From the NCBI RefSeq assembly GCF_001952855.1, contig NZ_LPNO01000035.1, positions 328,951 through 392,950 of the forward strand: a DNA stretch of 64,000 nt, written 5' to 3'. Source of the stretch: Pseudomonas sp. ATCC PTA-122608 (GTDB lineage: Bacteria > Pseudomonadota > Gammaproteobacteria > Pseudomonadales > Pseudomonadaceae). Positions 26,195 through 36,053 of this stretch are shown piece after piece (positions within the stretch are counted from its first letter, which is position 1; every line of letters starts with the position of its first letter). Position numbers and translations under genes: made by a program. The notes beneath the pieces are model-generated. The model was not told the origin of the DNA. It did no database searches and saw only the letters and a list, made by a program, of their open reading frames with translations.

Positions 26195-26817
26195 TTCGCA
26201 AATGCATATTCACCACCCTGTGCCAGCGCCTTGCGATACGCCGGCCGTTCCTGAAAGCGTTGCACCCACGCCGCCACATTCGGGTACGCCTGCAACTTGC
26301 CCTGGGCCCTGGCGATTTCGCCGATGAAGCTCATCTGGATATCCGCGCCGGTCAATTCGTCACCCACCAGGTACGGCGTAAGCCCCAGTGCGTTGTCCAG
26401 ATAACCCAGGTAGTTCGCGACCTCGGATTCGATACGCGGATGCAAGGGCGCACCCGCATCACCCAGGCGCCCAACGTAGAGGTTGAGCATCAGCGGCAGC
26501 ATGGCCGAACCTTCGGCGAAGTGCAGCCATTGCACGTATTCGTCATAGGTGGCAGTGGCTGGGTCGGGTTGCAGGCGGCCTTTGCCATGGCGGCGAATCA
26601 GGTAGTCGATGATGGCGCCGGACTCGATCACCACGTGGGGACCGTCTTCAATCACCGGTGATTTGCCCAGCGCATTGATGGCCTTGAGTTCAGGTGGCGC
26701 CAGGTTGGTTTTCGGGTCGCGCTGGTAGCGCTTGAGCTCATAAGGCAGGCCGAGTTCTTCGAGCAGCCACAGGATGCGTTGCGAACGAGAGTTGTTGAGG
26801 TGGTGGACAATGATCAT
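26191..26817 (-). CDS. Glutathione S-transferase
   Basis: The 208-residue protein has an N-terminal thioredoxin-like domain (about 1-80: HHLNNSRSQRILWLLEELGL with the SR catalytic region, and VIESGAIIDYL binding the glutathione) and a C-terminal helical domain (about 90-205: GADIQMSFIGE). It should conjugate or isomerise electrophiles with glutathione in the cytoplasm. The ATGA overlap with the SUKH-4 gene suggests cotranscription, an unusual pairing. Confidence 0.9.
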   Translation of the reverse strand: MIIVHHLNNSRSQRILWLLEELGLPYELKRYQRDPKTNLAPPELKAINALGKSPVIEDGPHVVIESGAIIDYLIRRHGKGRLQPDPATATYDEYVQWLHFAEGSAMLPLMLNLYVGRLGDAGAPLHPRIESEVANYLGYLDNALGLTPYLVGDELTGADIQMSFIGEIARAQGKLQAYPNVAAWVQRFQERPAYRKALAQGGEYAFAK

Positions 26818-26962
26818 GGTGGCTCCGCTGGGCGAGAATAGGGGCGTATAGGGACAGACCGCTGTGGCGCTGTGGAGTGCCGTGAATTAAATGTGCTTCG
26901 AAGAATGCATGAAAGATGGATAATCACAGCGGTAGGCACTGATTACAAACCGGATAGAACAC

Positions 26963-27124
26963 ATGAATCGTCAAAAGAAACTACAACAGCTGTTCAAGGC
27001 TAAAGCCAAAAAGGCCAGCGCCAAATTGGCACCCGCCCGCAAGGACAAGTACATCAGTAAAGCTGACCGGTTGAAACTGGCGACTGAATCCACTGATGAG
27101 TCAGTTGTTTCTTCTGAGAGCTGA
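26963..27124 (+). CDS. DUF2986 family small basic protein
   Basis: This 53-residue ORF reads MNRQKKLQQLFKAKAKKASA, followed by KDKYISKAD. It is lysine-rich and matches the DUF2986 pattern of small cytosolic proteins of unknown function. It is separate from the flanking genes. Confidence 0.75.
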   Translation: MNRQKKLQQLFKAKAKKASAKLAPARKDKYISKADRLKLATESTDESVVSSES

Positions 27125-27170
27125 TCCAGAAGGCTTAAGCATCATCCGATAGGGAATCGACGGAAAAACC

Positions 27171-27701
27171 ATGAACACTGCTCAACTTGCGATTCAGCAC
27201 TACATACTCGCCAAGGACGGCAACCGTCCGCATTTGCTCAGCCGAGCGTTTGTTCCGGAGGCGACCCTGGACATGGTAGTGCGCACCGGTTCCATCTCGT
27301 TCCCGCCCCACGTTGAAGGAGTTGCCAGCATCGGCGACGTGCTGGTGCGGCGATTCGGGCAGACCTTTGAAAACGTCTATACGTTTTGCCTGGGGCAGCC
27401 GCCTGAAGAGGGGGCCGACACCTATCTGTGCAAATGGCTGGTGGGGATGTCCGACAAAAACTCCGGCGAAGCCCGGGTTGGGTGTGGGGTGTATGAGTGG
27501 CAGTTCAGTGTTGAGTCGGGGCTTGTTGAAAAGCTCACCATCACTATCGAGCATATGAAAACCCTTCCAGCGGCGGATCTTGAGGGTGTCATGGAATGGG
27601 TATCAGGGCTGAATTACCCATGGTGCAGTCTGGAAGCCGCAGTGAGTACTGCGCCACAGAGTGTGGCGGTTAACGAGGTCACCCAGTTTCTTACTGCTTA
27701 A
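27171..27701 (+). CDS. NTF2-like (SnoaL-type) protein
   Basis: The 176-residue protein has the alpha-plus-beta, cone-shaped NTF2-like pattern: an N-terminal helix, HLLSRAFVPEATLDMVVRTG, FPPHVEGVASIGDVLVRRFG, then a beta-rich WLVGMSDKNSG...YEWQFSVESGLVEKLTI segment. Such proteins bind or modify small molecules, or are catalytically silent. The stop is only ten bases from the end of the convergent LysR gene. Function unknown. Confidence 0.65.
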   Translation: MNTAQLAIQHYILAKDGNRPHLLSRAFVPEATLDMVVRTGSISFPPHVEGVASIGDVLVRRFGQTFENVYTFCLGQPPEEGADTYLCKWLVGMSDKNSGEARVGCGVYEWQFSVESGLVEKLTITIEHMKTLPAADLEGVMEWVSGLNYPWCSLEAAVSTAPQSVAVNEVTQFLTA

Positions 27702-27711
27702 ATGCCTCGTT

Positions 27712-28611
27712 CTAGAGAGGGCCATCGGCTCGTAGCGCATTCAGAACAAGCGTAAAGGCAGGTGTTGGCAAGCGACGGCTTGGGTAGTACAGGTGATAAC
27801 CCGAGAACAACGGGCACCAGTCCTCCAGGACTTGTACCAGGCGGCCATTCTCGATATGCGGTGCAAATTCTTCTTCCGGCAGGTACGCGATGCCCAAGCC
27901 GTTAACGGCCGCAGCCGGTACATGTGCGCTGGTGTTAAGAATGACTTGGCCTGCGACTCGCACGTTGACCTTGCGGCCACGCTTTTCGAATTCCCAGACA
28001 GCCAGCCCGCCAAGCGTTGGATAGCGGATATCGATACATCGGTGATTAACCAGATCCTGTGGCTTTTTTGGCACGGGATTGCCGGCGAAATACGCTGGCG
28101 CCCCTACGACAGCCATCCGTACCTGCGGGCCGATAGGGAGGGCGATCATGTCTTTATCAACGGTGTCGCCAAATCGGATGCCTGCATCGAAGCGGTCCGC
28201 AACGATGTCCCGGAAGCCATAGTTGATATCAAACTCAACCTTGATATCGGGGTATTCGAGGAGCAACGGCGTGAGCCGGGGAAGCAGTATTGTCCTCAGG
28301 ACAAAATCACCACAGGTAATGCGCACCGTGCCTGCGGGCTTGTCCCGCAGTTCGGTCAATGCATCCAGCTCGGCCTCGATTTCATCGAAGCGATGACCGA
28401 TGGTTTGCATCAGGCGCTCACCCGCACTGGTCGGCGAAACGCTGCGGGTGGTGCGTGTCAGGAGTCGTATTTCCAGGCGCTTTTCAAGCCCGGACACAGC
28501 CTGGCTCAGCGCGGACTGTGTGACACCCAAGTGAGCCGCCGCCCGGGTAAAGCTGCCTGCCCTGGCGACCGTCACAAAGGCCAGAAGGTCATTCAGATTA
28601 TGTCTTGGCAT
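27712..28611 (-). CDS. LysR-type transcriptional regulator
   Basis: The 299-residue protein has an N-terminal helix-turn-helix (FTRAAAHLGVTQSALSQAVS, about residues 20-40) and an effector-binding domain with GLGIAYLPEEEF near 240. It belongs to the CrgA-like group by its PTSAGERLMQ and IDIRYPTLGG features. It is divergent from the hydrolase/MFS pair at 28786-31017, so it probably regulates them. Inducer unknown. Confidence 0.9.
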   Translation of the reverse strand: MPRHNLNDLLAFVTVARAGSFTRAAAHLGVTQSALSQAVSGLEKRLEIRLLTRTTRSVSPTSAGERLMQTIGHRFDEIEAELDALTELRDKPAGTVRITCGDFVLRTILLPRLTPLLLEYPDIKVEFDINYGFRDIVADRFDAGIRFGDTVDKDMIALPIGPQVRMAVVGAPAYFAGNPVPKKPQDLVNHRCIDIRYPTLGGLAVWEFEKRGRKVNVRVAGQVILNTSAHVPAAAVNGLGIAYLPEEEFAPHIENGRLVQVLEDWCPLFSGYHLYYPSRRLPTPAFTLVLNALRADGPL

Positions 28612-28785
28612 CGTAGGTCGCCTACCTTGATTGATTAGCCTTGCTTATAACTTCAACAAGCTTTCATTAGATTATCAAGCATGATGCACTCGCGGAGAAT
28701 AGGGCAAGCCTCGTCTGATGTCGCAGGCGTGGTTCTTACCCCTTGCTGGTCCTGGCCGGCACCTATTCACCGATGGGAGCACCTC

Positions 28786-29815
28786 ATGAGAAAACTGGTT
28801 GTCTTGCTTGGCCTTCTGATGGCGTCGCTCTGTGCACTGGGAGCAGACATGTCTGACGGAGCCGATAATTTTTACAAAAGTGAGAAGGTCACGATGCAGA
28901 AGGTGACTTTCAAAAATCAGTACCGGATGAACACCGTAGGGAATCTGTTCTTCCCAAAAGATTTGAAACCGGGCAGCCAAAACGCTGCGATCATCGTTGG
29001 CCATCCCATGGGCGCGGTCAAAGAGCAGAGTTCGAACCTGTATGCGCAGAAGCTGGCAGAGCAGGGTTTCGTGACCCTTGCCATCGATCTGTCGTTCTGG
29101 GGCGAAAGTGATGGCCTGCCGCGCAATGCGGTGTCGCCGGAAATCTATGCTGAAGACTTCAGTGCTGCCGTGGACTATCTGGGCACGCAGACGTTTGTTG
29201 ATCGCAACCGGATTGGTGTCCTGGGCATCTGTGGCAGCGGCAGCTTCGTTATCAGCGCTGCAAAGATCGACCCGCGAATGAAGGCCATTGCCACGGTCAG
29301 CATGTACGACATGGGCGCAGCCAACCGAAACGGCTTGAAGCATTCCGTCACTGTCGAGCAGAGAAAGCAAGGCATTGCTGCGGCTGCCGAACAGCGTTAT
29401 GCCGAGTTCACCGGCGGCGATACCCAGTACACCAGTGGGACAGTCCATGAACTGACGGACAAATCCAACGCGATTGAGCGCGAATTCTACGATTTCTACC
29501 GCACGCCACGCGGGGAGTTCACCCCCCAAAGGCCAATCACCGCTGCTGACCACTCACCCGACGCTGACCAGCAACGTCAAGTTCATGAACTTTTATCCGT
29601 TCAACGATATCGAGACGATCTCGCCACGCCCGATGCTGTTCATCGCCGGTGAACAGGCTCACTCCCGTGAGTTCAGTGAAGAGGCTTATCGACTGGCTGG
29701 CCAACCCAAGGAGCTCGTGATCATTCCAGGTGCGGGCCATGTGGATCTCTACGACCGAGTCGACCTGATTCCTTTTGCCAAACTGACCTCGTTCTTCCAG
29801 ACCCACCTGAAGTGA
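28786..29815 (+). pseudogene. Secreted alpha/beta hydrolase (dienelactone-hydrolase-like), frameshifted
   Basis: The start at 28786 has GGGAG upstream and a signal peptide (MRKLVVLLGLLMASLCALGA). The body has GHPMGAV, the nucleophile motif GICGSG (Cys rather than Ser, as in dienelactone hydrolase) and, after the break, FIAGEQAHS and a GAGHVD with the base His. The frame fails at the C6 tract at 29522-29527. One C fewer would give FTPKGQSPLL and a single protein of about 342 residues ending at 29815. Either a true frameshift or a sequencing error. It is coupled to the MFS gene. Confidence 0.75.
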
Positions 29816-31017
29816 CCGACCCGATGAGCAGCACCGTTTTGCCTACTCAAACAGCGAGCCGCCAGGTATGGGGAGCAGTCCTGGCGATGGCGCTGTGCGC
29901 CTTCGCCCTTGTGACTTCCGAGTTTCTGCCGGTGAGCTTGCTCACGCCGCTTGCGAACGATCTCGGGCTTACGGAGGGGCAGGCCGGACAAGCGATTTCC
30001 ATTTCCGGCCTCTTCGCGGTCATCACCAGCCTTTTCATCTCCAGCGTCATTCGCAGGCTTGACCGAAGGCCTGTTTTGCTTTTCCTGACGGCCTTGATGA
30101 TCGCCTCCGGCGCGCTCGTTGCCTTTGCCCCGAACTACTCGACACTGATGGTGGGGCGCGCCATTTTGGGCATCGCGATCGGAGGAAGTTGGGCAATGTC
30201 GACCGCGGTCATGATGCGGATTGCACCTGAGCCTTTCGTGCCTAAAGCCATCGCGTTGATCCAGGGCGGTACCGCACTCGCCACGGCGGTCGCAGCGCCG
30301 ATTGGCAGTTTTATGGGCGGACTGATCGGCTGGCGAGGAGCATTCTTTTGCGTGGTTCCACTCGCGGCTCTGGCGCTGTGTTGGCAAGCCTTCACCCTGC
30401 CGAAAATGCCTGGTCAAGATGAGCCCGGCTCTGCTGTTGATGTCTTTCGGTTGTTGGGTCGCCTCAACGTCTCTCTGGGCATGGCGGCAGTGGCATTTTT
30501 GTTTATGGGGCAGTTCGCGCTATTCACCTATCTGCGCCCGTTCCTTGAGGCGGTGACCAGTGTTGATGTGTCGGGTTTATCCCTGCTACTGCTGATCATC
30601 GGGATGGCCGGGTTGGCGGGTACGATGCTGATCGGTTCATTGCTGAACCGCAGTCTTTATCGAGTGTTGATGCTGATTCCGCTGTTGATGTCGGGCATTG
30701 CCATGGCGTTGGTGGTTTACGGTAGCTCAATGCTGGCTACAGCCGTCTTGCTGGGCGTGTGGGGGCTGGTTGCTACTTGCGCGCCCGTGGGTTGGTTCAC
30801 TTGGTTATCGCGCACATTGCCTCAGGATGCCGAAGCCGGAGGCGGGCTGATGGTGGCTGTCATTCAGTTGGCGATCACCCTCGGCGCGACGGTTGGGGGC
30901 GTGTTGTATGACGGGGCTGGCTACCGGGCCACTTTCATCGTGAGTGGCGTGTTTCTTCTGTTGGCTTGTGTGCTTGCATTGCTCGTATCACGCACGGATA
31001 CGCCACCGGCACGATGA
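29812..31017 (+). CDS. MFS transporter, DHA1 (AraJ type)
   Basis: The 401-residue protein has twelve predicted TM helices with CAFALVTSEFLPVSLL in TM1, IRRLDRRPVLL (motif A region) and GRAILGIAIGGSWAMS in TM4. The start is a GTG at 29812 overlapping the hydrolase stop (GTGA), or the ATG at 29824. It belongs to the same subfamily as the transporter at 8580-9806. With the hydrolase and LysR it forms a compact locus, probably for export or detoxification. Confidence 0.88.
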   Translation: MTDPMSSTVLPTQTASRQVWGAVLAMALCAFALVTSEFLPVSLLTPLANDLGLTEGQAGQAISISGLFAVITSLFISSVIRRLDRRPVLLFLTALMIASGALVAFAPNYSTLMVGRAILGIAIGGSWAMSTAVMMRIAPEPFVPKAIALIQGGTALATAVAAPIGSFMGGLIGWRGAFFCVVPLAALALCWQAFTLPKMPGQDEPGSAVDVFRLLGRLNVSLGMAAVAFLFMGQFALFTYLRPFLEAVTSVDVSGLSLLLLIIGMAGLAGTMLIGSLLNRSLYRVLMLIPLLMSGIAMALVVYGSSMLATAVLLGVWGLVATCAPVGWFTWLSRTLPQDAEAGGGLMVAVIQLAITLGATVGGVLYDGAGYRATFIVSGVFLLLACVLALLVSRTDTPPAR

Positions 31018-31051
31018 TGCGGCACCCCGCGTGGCGAGGGTGCCGTCATGT

Positions 31052-32617
31052 TCAATGCGCATCCGCCATCGGCTGCTTCGGCGGCTGCACCTTGCGCATC
31101 AACGGCACCAGCAACACGGCGACGATGAAGCACACCATGATCATCAGGAACGCATCCGCATAAGTCAGCGTCTGCGCCTCACGCCAGGTCAGCGCCCACA
31201 GCTGATGCAGCGCAAACTGGCTCGCGTCCAAGCTGTTTTGCCCGAGCAACTGGGCATTCCCTGAAAGCTGGTCAAGCCAGACATTCATCGACTCGTTCCG
31301 GATGTTCAGGTGCTCGGCCAGGCGCAGGAAGTGCAGGTTGGTGCGGTCGTTGAGCACCGTGGCGCAGGCGGCGATGCCGATGGCGCCGCCGAGGTTGCGC
31401 ATCAGGTTGAACAGCCCCGAGGCGAGTTTCAGTCGGTCGGGGGCCAGTGCGCCGAGGGTCAGGGTGACCACGGGCGGCACCGCCATTTGTTGGGCAAACC
31501 CGCGTATGGCTTGGGGCAGCATCAGCTCCTTGGCGCCCCAGTCGTGGGTGATGGGGGAGAAGTCCCACATCGACAGGGCGAACAGCGACAACCCGAACAT
31601 CAAAATCCAGCGCAGGTCGAAGCGGTTGGCCAGCACCGCGTACACCGGGATCGCCAGCAACTGGAACACCCCCGTGGAAAACACCGCCAGGCCGATATCC
31701 AGCGAGCCATACCCGCGCACCCGCCCGAGAAACAGCGGCGTGAGGTAGATGGTGGCGAAAATGCCGATGCCGGTGATGAACGAAAACAGGCAGCCCAGGG
31801 CGAAGTTTCTATCCCGAAGCGCGCGCAGGTCGACAATCGGTTCCTTGATTTCCAGGCAGCGCCAGATAAACAGCCCGCCGCTGATGCCGGCTATCCAGGC
31901 GGTGGTCGAGATGGTGCTGTCGCTGAACCAGTTCCAGCGTGGGCCTTCTTCCAGGGTGTATTCCAGGCAGCCGAGAAACACCGCCATCAACGCCATGCCG
32001 ATATAGTCCGCGCCCTTGAGCAGCGACGGGTTGGGGCGGTCGACCTTGACCAGCATCGGTACCGCAAAGGTCACGAACAGGCCGGGCACCAGGTTGATGT
32101 AGAACAGCCAGTGCCAGGAGGAAATATCGGTGATCCAACCGCCCACGGCCGGGCCCAATGTGGGCGCAAGGGACGCGATGGCGCCGATGGTGGACGCGGC
32201 GATCACCCGTTGTTTGCCGTTGAAGTACATGAACGCGGTGGTGAACACCAACGGGATCATCGAGCCCCCCAGAAACCCTTGCAAGGCGCGAAACGCGATC
32301 ATGCTCTGGATGTTCCAGGCCATCGCGCACAGCAGGCTGGTCAAGGTAAACCCGGCCGCCGACGCCGCGAACAGCCAGCGCGTGCTCATCACCCGCGAGA
32401 GCCAGCCCGACATGGGGATTACGATGATTTCCGCGATCAGGTAAGCGGTCTGCACCCACGCCGTATCGTCCGCTCCGGCAGACAGCCCGCCGCCGATGTC
32501 CTTGAGGGAGGCGGAGACGATCTGGATATCGATCAAGGCGATGAACATGCCCACGCACATGGTGGCGAAGGCCGCGACCTTTTGTGCGGTGCTCAGGGCG
32601 GGCAACGGGCTGTTCAT
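31052..32617 (-). CDS. DHA2-type MFS drug efflux transporter (EmrB-like)
   Basis: The 521-residue protein has about fourteen TM helices; the first contains FIALIDIQIVSASL, the EmrB analogue of the DxTxVNVALP motif. GWITDISSWHWLFYINLVPG in the middle is typical of EmrB/FarB. Together with the adaptor encoded just upstream (four-base overlap) it should form an inner-membrane export pump coupled to an outer-membrane channel. No outer-membrane component is next to it; a TolC-like channel encoded elsewhere would serve. Confidence 0.92.
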   Translation of the reverse strand: MNSPLPALSTAQKVAAFATMCVGMFIALIDIQIVSASLKDIGGGLSAGADDTAWVQTAYLIAEIIVIPMSGWLSRVMSTRWLFAASAAGFTLTSLLCAMAWNIQSMIAFRALQGFLGGSMIPLVFTTAFMYFNGKQRVIAASTIGAIASLAPTLGPAVGGWITDISSWHWLFYINLVPGLFVTFAVPMLVKVDRPNPSLLKGADYIGMALMAVFLGCLEYTLEEGPRWNWFSDSTISTTAWIAGISGGLFIWRCLEIKEPIVDLRALRDRNFALGCLFSFITGIGIFATIYLTPLFLGRVRGYGSLDIGLAVFSTGVFQLLAIPVYAVLANRFDLRWILMFGLSLFALSMWDFSPITHDWGAKELMLPQAIRGFAQQMAVPPVVTLTLGALAPDRLKLASGLFNLMRNLGGAIGIAACATVLNDRTNLHFLRLAEHLNIRNESMNVWLDQLSGNAQLLGQNSLDASQFALHQLWALTWREAQTLTYADAFLMIMVCFIVAVLLVPLMRKVQPPKQPMADAH

Positions 32618-33723
32618 AGCTGGGCCTTGAGGGCGCTGGCCTGGTCCTCGAACGCTTCATCGGTGTTGACCTTCGCCATCACCGACAAGCCGGGACGCAG
32701 GGCGCCGAAGTCGGCGTCGGTGCTGTCGAGCCGCACGCGCACCGGCACACGCTGCACGATCTTGGTGAAGTTGCCGGTGGCGTTTTCCGGCGGCAATACA
32801 CTGAATTGCGCCCCGGTGGCAGGGGCCAGGCTCTCGATGTGCCCGTGGAATTCACGGTCGGGGAGGATGTCGGCGCGGATGCTCACGCTTTGCCCAACCT
32901 GCAGGCGGCCGAGTTGGTCTTCCTTGAAATTGGCGTCCACCCACAATCCTTTCGCCGGCACCACCGAGATCAGTTGGCTGCCGGCCGCGGCGTAGGCGCC
33001 GACCCGGGCGCGGCGGTTGCCCACATAGCCGTCCACCGGGGCCCGCAGCTCGGTGTAGCTGATGTTCAACTGTGCCTGGTCGCGTTCGGCTTGGGCCTGT
33101 TGCAACGCGGCGCGGGCCTGGTCGCGCTGGGTTTCAATCACGTCGATTTGCCGGCGCGCCGCCATCAGCCCGGCTTGCGCTCGGGAGTGGTCGGCGCGGG
33201 CAGTCTTCCAGACGGCGCTGACCCGTTGCGCGCTTTCCACCGACACGGCTTGGCTGCGCACCAGGTTCTGGTAACGGGTCTGATCGTCGCTGGCCCGTTG
33301 CGCTTCGGCATCGGTGGCGTCGATCTGCGCCTTGGCCTGGTTGATCACCGCCAGTTGCAGTTGTTCGGTGGCGTCGAGGTTGGCGAGGGCGGCTTGTTGC
33401 GCGGCCACGGCGCCATCGGCTTTGGCCAGGGCGGTGCGGTAGTCGCGAACATCAATACGGGCCAGCACATCGCCGGCCCGTACGTACTGGTTGTCCTGCA
33501 CGGCCACTTCGCTGATATAGCCCGGCACCTTGGCACTGATCACCGTTACGTCTGCGCCGACGTAGGCGTCGTCGGTGTCTTCGATAAACCGGCTGACCAG
33601 CCACCAGTGGCTGGCGTACCAGACGCCGCTCACCACCGCCAGGGTCAGCAGCCCCAGGCGCAGGGCCTGTTTGCGCCGGGATGGTTTTGTGGGTTCGGGC
33701 ACAGCGCTGACTTGAGCGTCCAT
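32614..33723 (-). CDS. HlyD/EmrA-type membrane fusion protein
   Basis: The 369-residue protein has one N-terminal TM (about 22-42: LGLLTLAVVSGVWYASHW). The biotinyl-lipoyl-like half-motif follows (VISAKVPGYISEVAVQDNQY), then a long coiled-coil hairpin rich in Ala/Gln (about 95-200) and the C-terminal half-motif (APVDGYVGNRRARVGAYAAAG). It should bridge the inner-membrane pump to an outer-membrane channel. Its stop overlaps the transporter start, so the two are coupled. Confidence 0.92.
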   Translation of the reverse strand: MDAQVSAVPEPTKPSRRKQALRLGLLTLAVVSGVWYASHWWLVSRFIEDTDDAYVGADVTVISAKVPGYISEVAVQDNQYVRAGDVLARIDVRDYRTALAKADGAVAAQQAALANLDATEQLQLAVINQAKAQIDATDAEAQRASDDQTRYQNLVRSQAVSVESAQRVSAVWKTARADHSRAQAGLMAARRQIDVIETQRDQARAALQQAQAERDQAQLNISYTELRAPVDGYVGNRRARVGAYAAAGSQLISVVPAKGLWVDANFKEDQLGRLQVGQSVSIRADILPDREFHGHIESLAPATGAQFSVLPPENATGNFTKIVQRVPVRVRLDSTDADFGALRPGLSVMAKVNTDEAFEDQASALKAQL

Positions 33724-33871
33724 GGCGAAATGACCTCGTTGAGTTTGAGTGGCGAAACGGACGGCCCGTTGGCTTGTTACTGAATATTACATGCGTAATA
33801 TGTCACGGTAGGTTTCATAATGAAAGTCACTCGATGGAAGTTATTGCCACGTCAGGCCAGCACGCAAATGC

Positions 33872-33899
33872 AAAAAAGCCCTGAGATTCAGGGCTTTTT
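33872..33899 (-). terminator. Rho-independent terminator
   Basis: Seven-base arms GCCCTGA (33878-33884) and TCAGGGC (33888-33894) with a three-base loop are flanked by A6 and T5. On the minus strand it follows the MFS gene that ends at 33944. Confidence 0.8.
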
Positions 33900-33943
33900 C
33901 AGAGGAGGGTGTTTATTGGCGCAGTAGCAACGAATAGCCAGTC

Positions 33944-35374
33944 TCAAGACACTGTTATTTCTTCCCCGACGCTGGCCTTCGTCCGTGTCGCACGCAATGC
34001 CATGACCAACGCCAACATCGGTGCCAGGGTAAACAGCGCGAACAGCCAACGTGCCGCATTGGCGACGCCGGCATCGCCCGCCACGCCATTGATGCCCGCC
34101 ATGTTCGAGATCACCCCCGCCAGTGCTGCGCCCATGGCCATGGCGAACAGTTGCAGGGTGGTGATCGACGATGCCGCTGTGTCCTTATCCTGCTCCGACG
34201 CCACTTGCAGGATGCGCGTCAGCAGATGCGGCCAGCCCAGGCCGATGCCAAAACCCACCAGGAACAACCCGAGGCAAATAGGTGCCAACAGTGCCCAGTC
34301 CCCGTGACCGGCGATTGGCGTAGTGATTGCCAGCATCACCAGCCCGGCCACGATAAACAGCGGCCCCGCGATAATGGCGCGGTGCGGACCACGGCCGGTC
34401 CAGCCAGAGCTGAGGATTTCCGATACCGTCCAACCGGCCGCCATCAACGCCGCCATGTAACCGGCGACCAAGGGTGACTGGCCATGCAGATGCTGTAGAA
34501 AATACGGCATGAAAATCTCGCTGCTCATGCCGATCACCAACAAGCACGTGGTCGCATACAGTGCGCAAAGCGGGGTGCTGAACTTCAGCGCATCCCTGGG
34601 CAGAAGACGCACCGTGGCGTTGGATTCCTTGCGGATCAGCAGCCACACCAGCACCGCACAGACCGCGATGCCCAACAGGTTCCAGCTCGGCAGTGACGAG
34701 ACGCTGCCCGCACACACCGCCAGCACCGCGCCAGCCAACAGCACCAGCTGCGGCACCGGCAAACGAGCCGTGGCCGTCGCTGCGGTATCGCGTGGCGGCA
34801 GCGCACGGCTGGTGAGCACCATATACGCCAGGCTCACCGGCACCATCGAACCGAAGGCGAAACGCCAGGCGTCCATTTCCGCAAACACGCCACCCACCGC
34901 TGGCCCGACCAGCGTCGCCACGCCCCACATGCCCGATACCAGAGCCATTGCCCGAGGCCAAAGACGTTCTTCGAACACCAGCTGGATCATCGAGTAACAC
35001 AGCGCCAACAGAACCCCGCCGCCCAGGCCCTGGATAAAGCGTCCTGCCAGCATCACCGGCATGCTCGGCGCCAATGCGCAAATCAGCACACCCACCATGA
35101 ACACCAGCGTGGCTAACGCATACGCTTGCCGTGGTCCGGTACGTTGCAACAGCTTGGAGGTGAGGGCCGAGCCGAGGATCGAGGCCACCACATACAAGGT
35201 GGTACTCCACGCATAGAGCGCCAGGCCGCCGATTTCTGCGACCACCGACGGCAGGATGGTGGTGGCGATGTAGGTGTTGGTGGCATACAGCGCGATGCCG
35301 CCTGAAAGCGCGATGGAACGGGTGGCGTTTTTGCCCCGGAGCAACTCGCCCCAACTGCTGTCTTGGGTTTGCAT
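33944..35374 (-). CDS. MFS transporter, DHA2-like
   Basis: The 476-residue protein has about fourteen TM helices with TNTYIATTILPSVVAEIGGL in TM1-2 and FIQGLGGGVLLALCYSM in TM4-5. The ATG at 35374 has AAGGA upstream and is preferred over one at 35395. It should be a drug or metabolite exporter. It lies downstream of an Lrp gene on the same strand, but about 180 bases apart. It ends in a clear terminator. Confidence 0.88.
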   Translation of the reverse strand: MQTQDSSWGELLRGKNATRSIALSGGIALYATNTYIATTILPSVVAEIGGLALYAWSTTLYVVASILGSALTSKLLQRTGPRQAYALATLVFMVGVLICALAPSMPVMLAGRFIQGLGGGVLLALCYSMIQLVFEERLWPRAMALVSGMWGVATLVGPAVGGVFAEMDAWRFAFGSMVPVSLAYMVLTSRALPPRDTAATATARLPVPQLVLLAGAVLAVCAGSVSSLPSWNLLGIAVCAVLVWLLIRKESNATVRLLPRDALKFSTPLCALYATTCLLVIGMSSEIFMPYFLQHLHGQSPLVAGYMAALMAAGWTVSEILSSGWTGRGPHRAIIAGPLFIVAGLVMLAITTPIAGHGDWALLAPICLGLFLVGFGIGLGWPHLLTRILQVASEQDKDTAASSITTLQLFAMAMGAALAGVISNMAGINGVAGDAGVANAARWLFALFTLAPMLALVMALRATRTKASVGEEITVS

Positions 35375-35557
35375 CAACGATTCCTTGTACTGCATTCGCG
35401 GTGTGGCCCGGCAACTGGCATGGGTGTCAGGCTTGAGATTAATTAACCAAGTTATTGCTTGTTATATTGAGGCGGGGCGGATTGTTTTGCAAGAAGTGCC
35501 TTGTCAGGTGGTTGAGCCACTATTGGAGCCGAAGAGTTTCCCAAGGCTGGCAGCACG

Positions 35558-36034
35558 TCACACCGTCAATTTCCGGCTGAACTTGGTTTCCATCACGATA
35601 TGGGACGCGGTGTGCGCCACCCCTTTGATCATGTTGATCCGGGTTAGCTCGGCGTTGAGTTCGCTGAGGGTGGCGGTAGCGAGATGAATGATGAAGTCCG
35701 ACTCGCCCGAGACCGCATACACGGCTTGCACCGCGTCCATCTTGCGCAGGGACGTCATGACATCGGTGTAACTCTTGTTGGTGCAGGAGGTCATGGTGAA
35801 GCAGGTAACCGTCTGCTGCAGCCGGTCCTGGTCGATGCGCACGCTGTACCCGGTGATGACGCCGGCCTTTTCCAGACGGGTAATCCGTTCCTGCACCGCA
35901 GAGCGTGAGACCCCGAGTTTGCGGGCGAGTGACGCGGTGGGCTCGCGTGCGTTGGCCTGAAGGAGGCCGAGCAATTGCCGGTCCTTGTCGGTCAGGTTAA
36001 ACAATGGGCCGGGATTCTGCGTATCCATGGACAC
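35558..36034 (-). CDS. Lrp/AsnC family transcriptional regulator
   Basis: The 158-residue protein has an N-terminal HTH (about 15-65: DRQLLGLLQANAREPTASLA, KLGVSRSAVQERI) and a C-terminal RAM ligand-binding domain (about 75-150). It should respond to an amino acid. It is the last gene of the minus-strand set after the ABC transporter and the amine oxidase, 19 bases after the oxidase stop, so it probably controls them. Confidence 0.92.
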   Translation of the reverse strand: MSMDTQNPGPLFNLTDKDRQLLGLLQANAREPTASLARKLGVSRSAVQERITRLEKAGVITGYSVRIDQDRLQQTVTCFTMTSCTNKSYTDVMTSLRKMDAVQAVYAVSGESDFIIHLATATLSELNAELTRINMIKGVAHTASHIVMETKFSRKLTV

Positions 36035-36053
36035 TTCCTTGACCTTGCTCGGG

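Noticed and set aside
31310..32995. 561-codon plus-strand ORF opposite EmrB-like and part of the EmrA-like gene
   Set aside because: Shadow frame over two strongly supported coupled genes.
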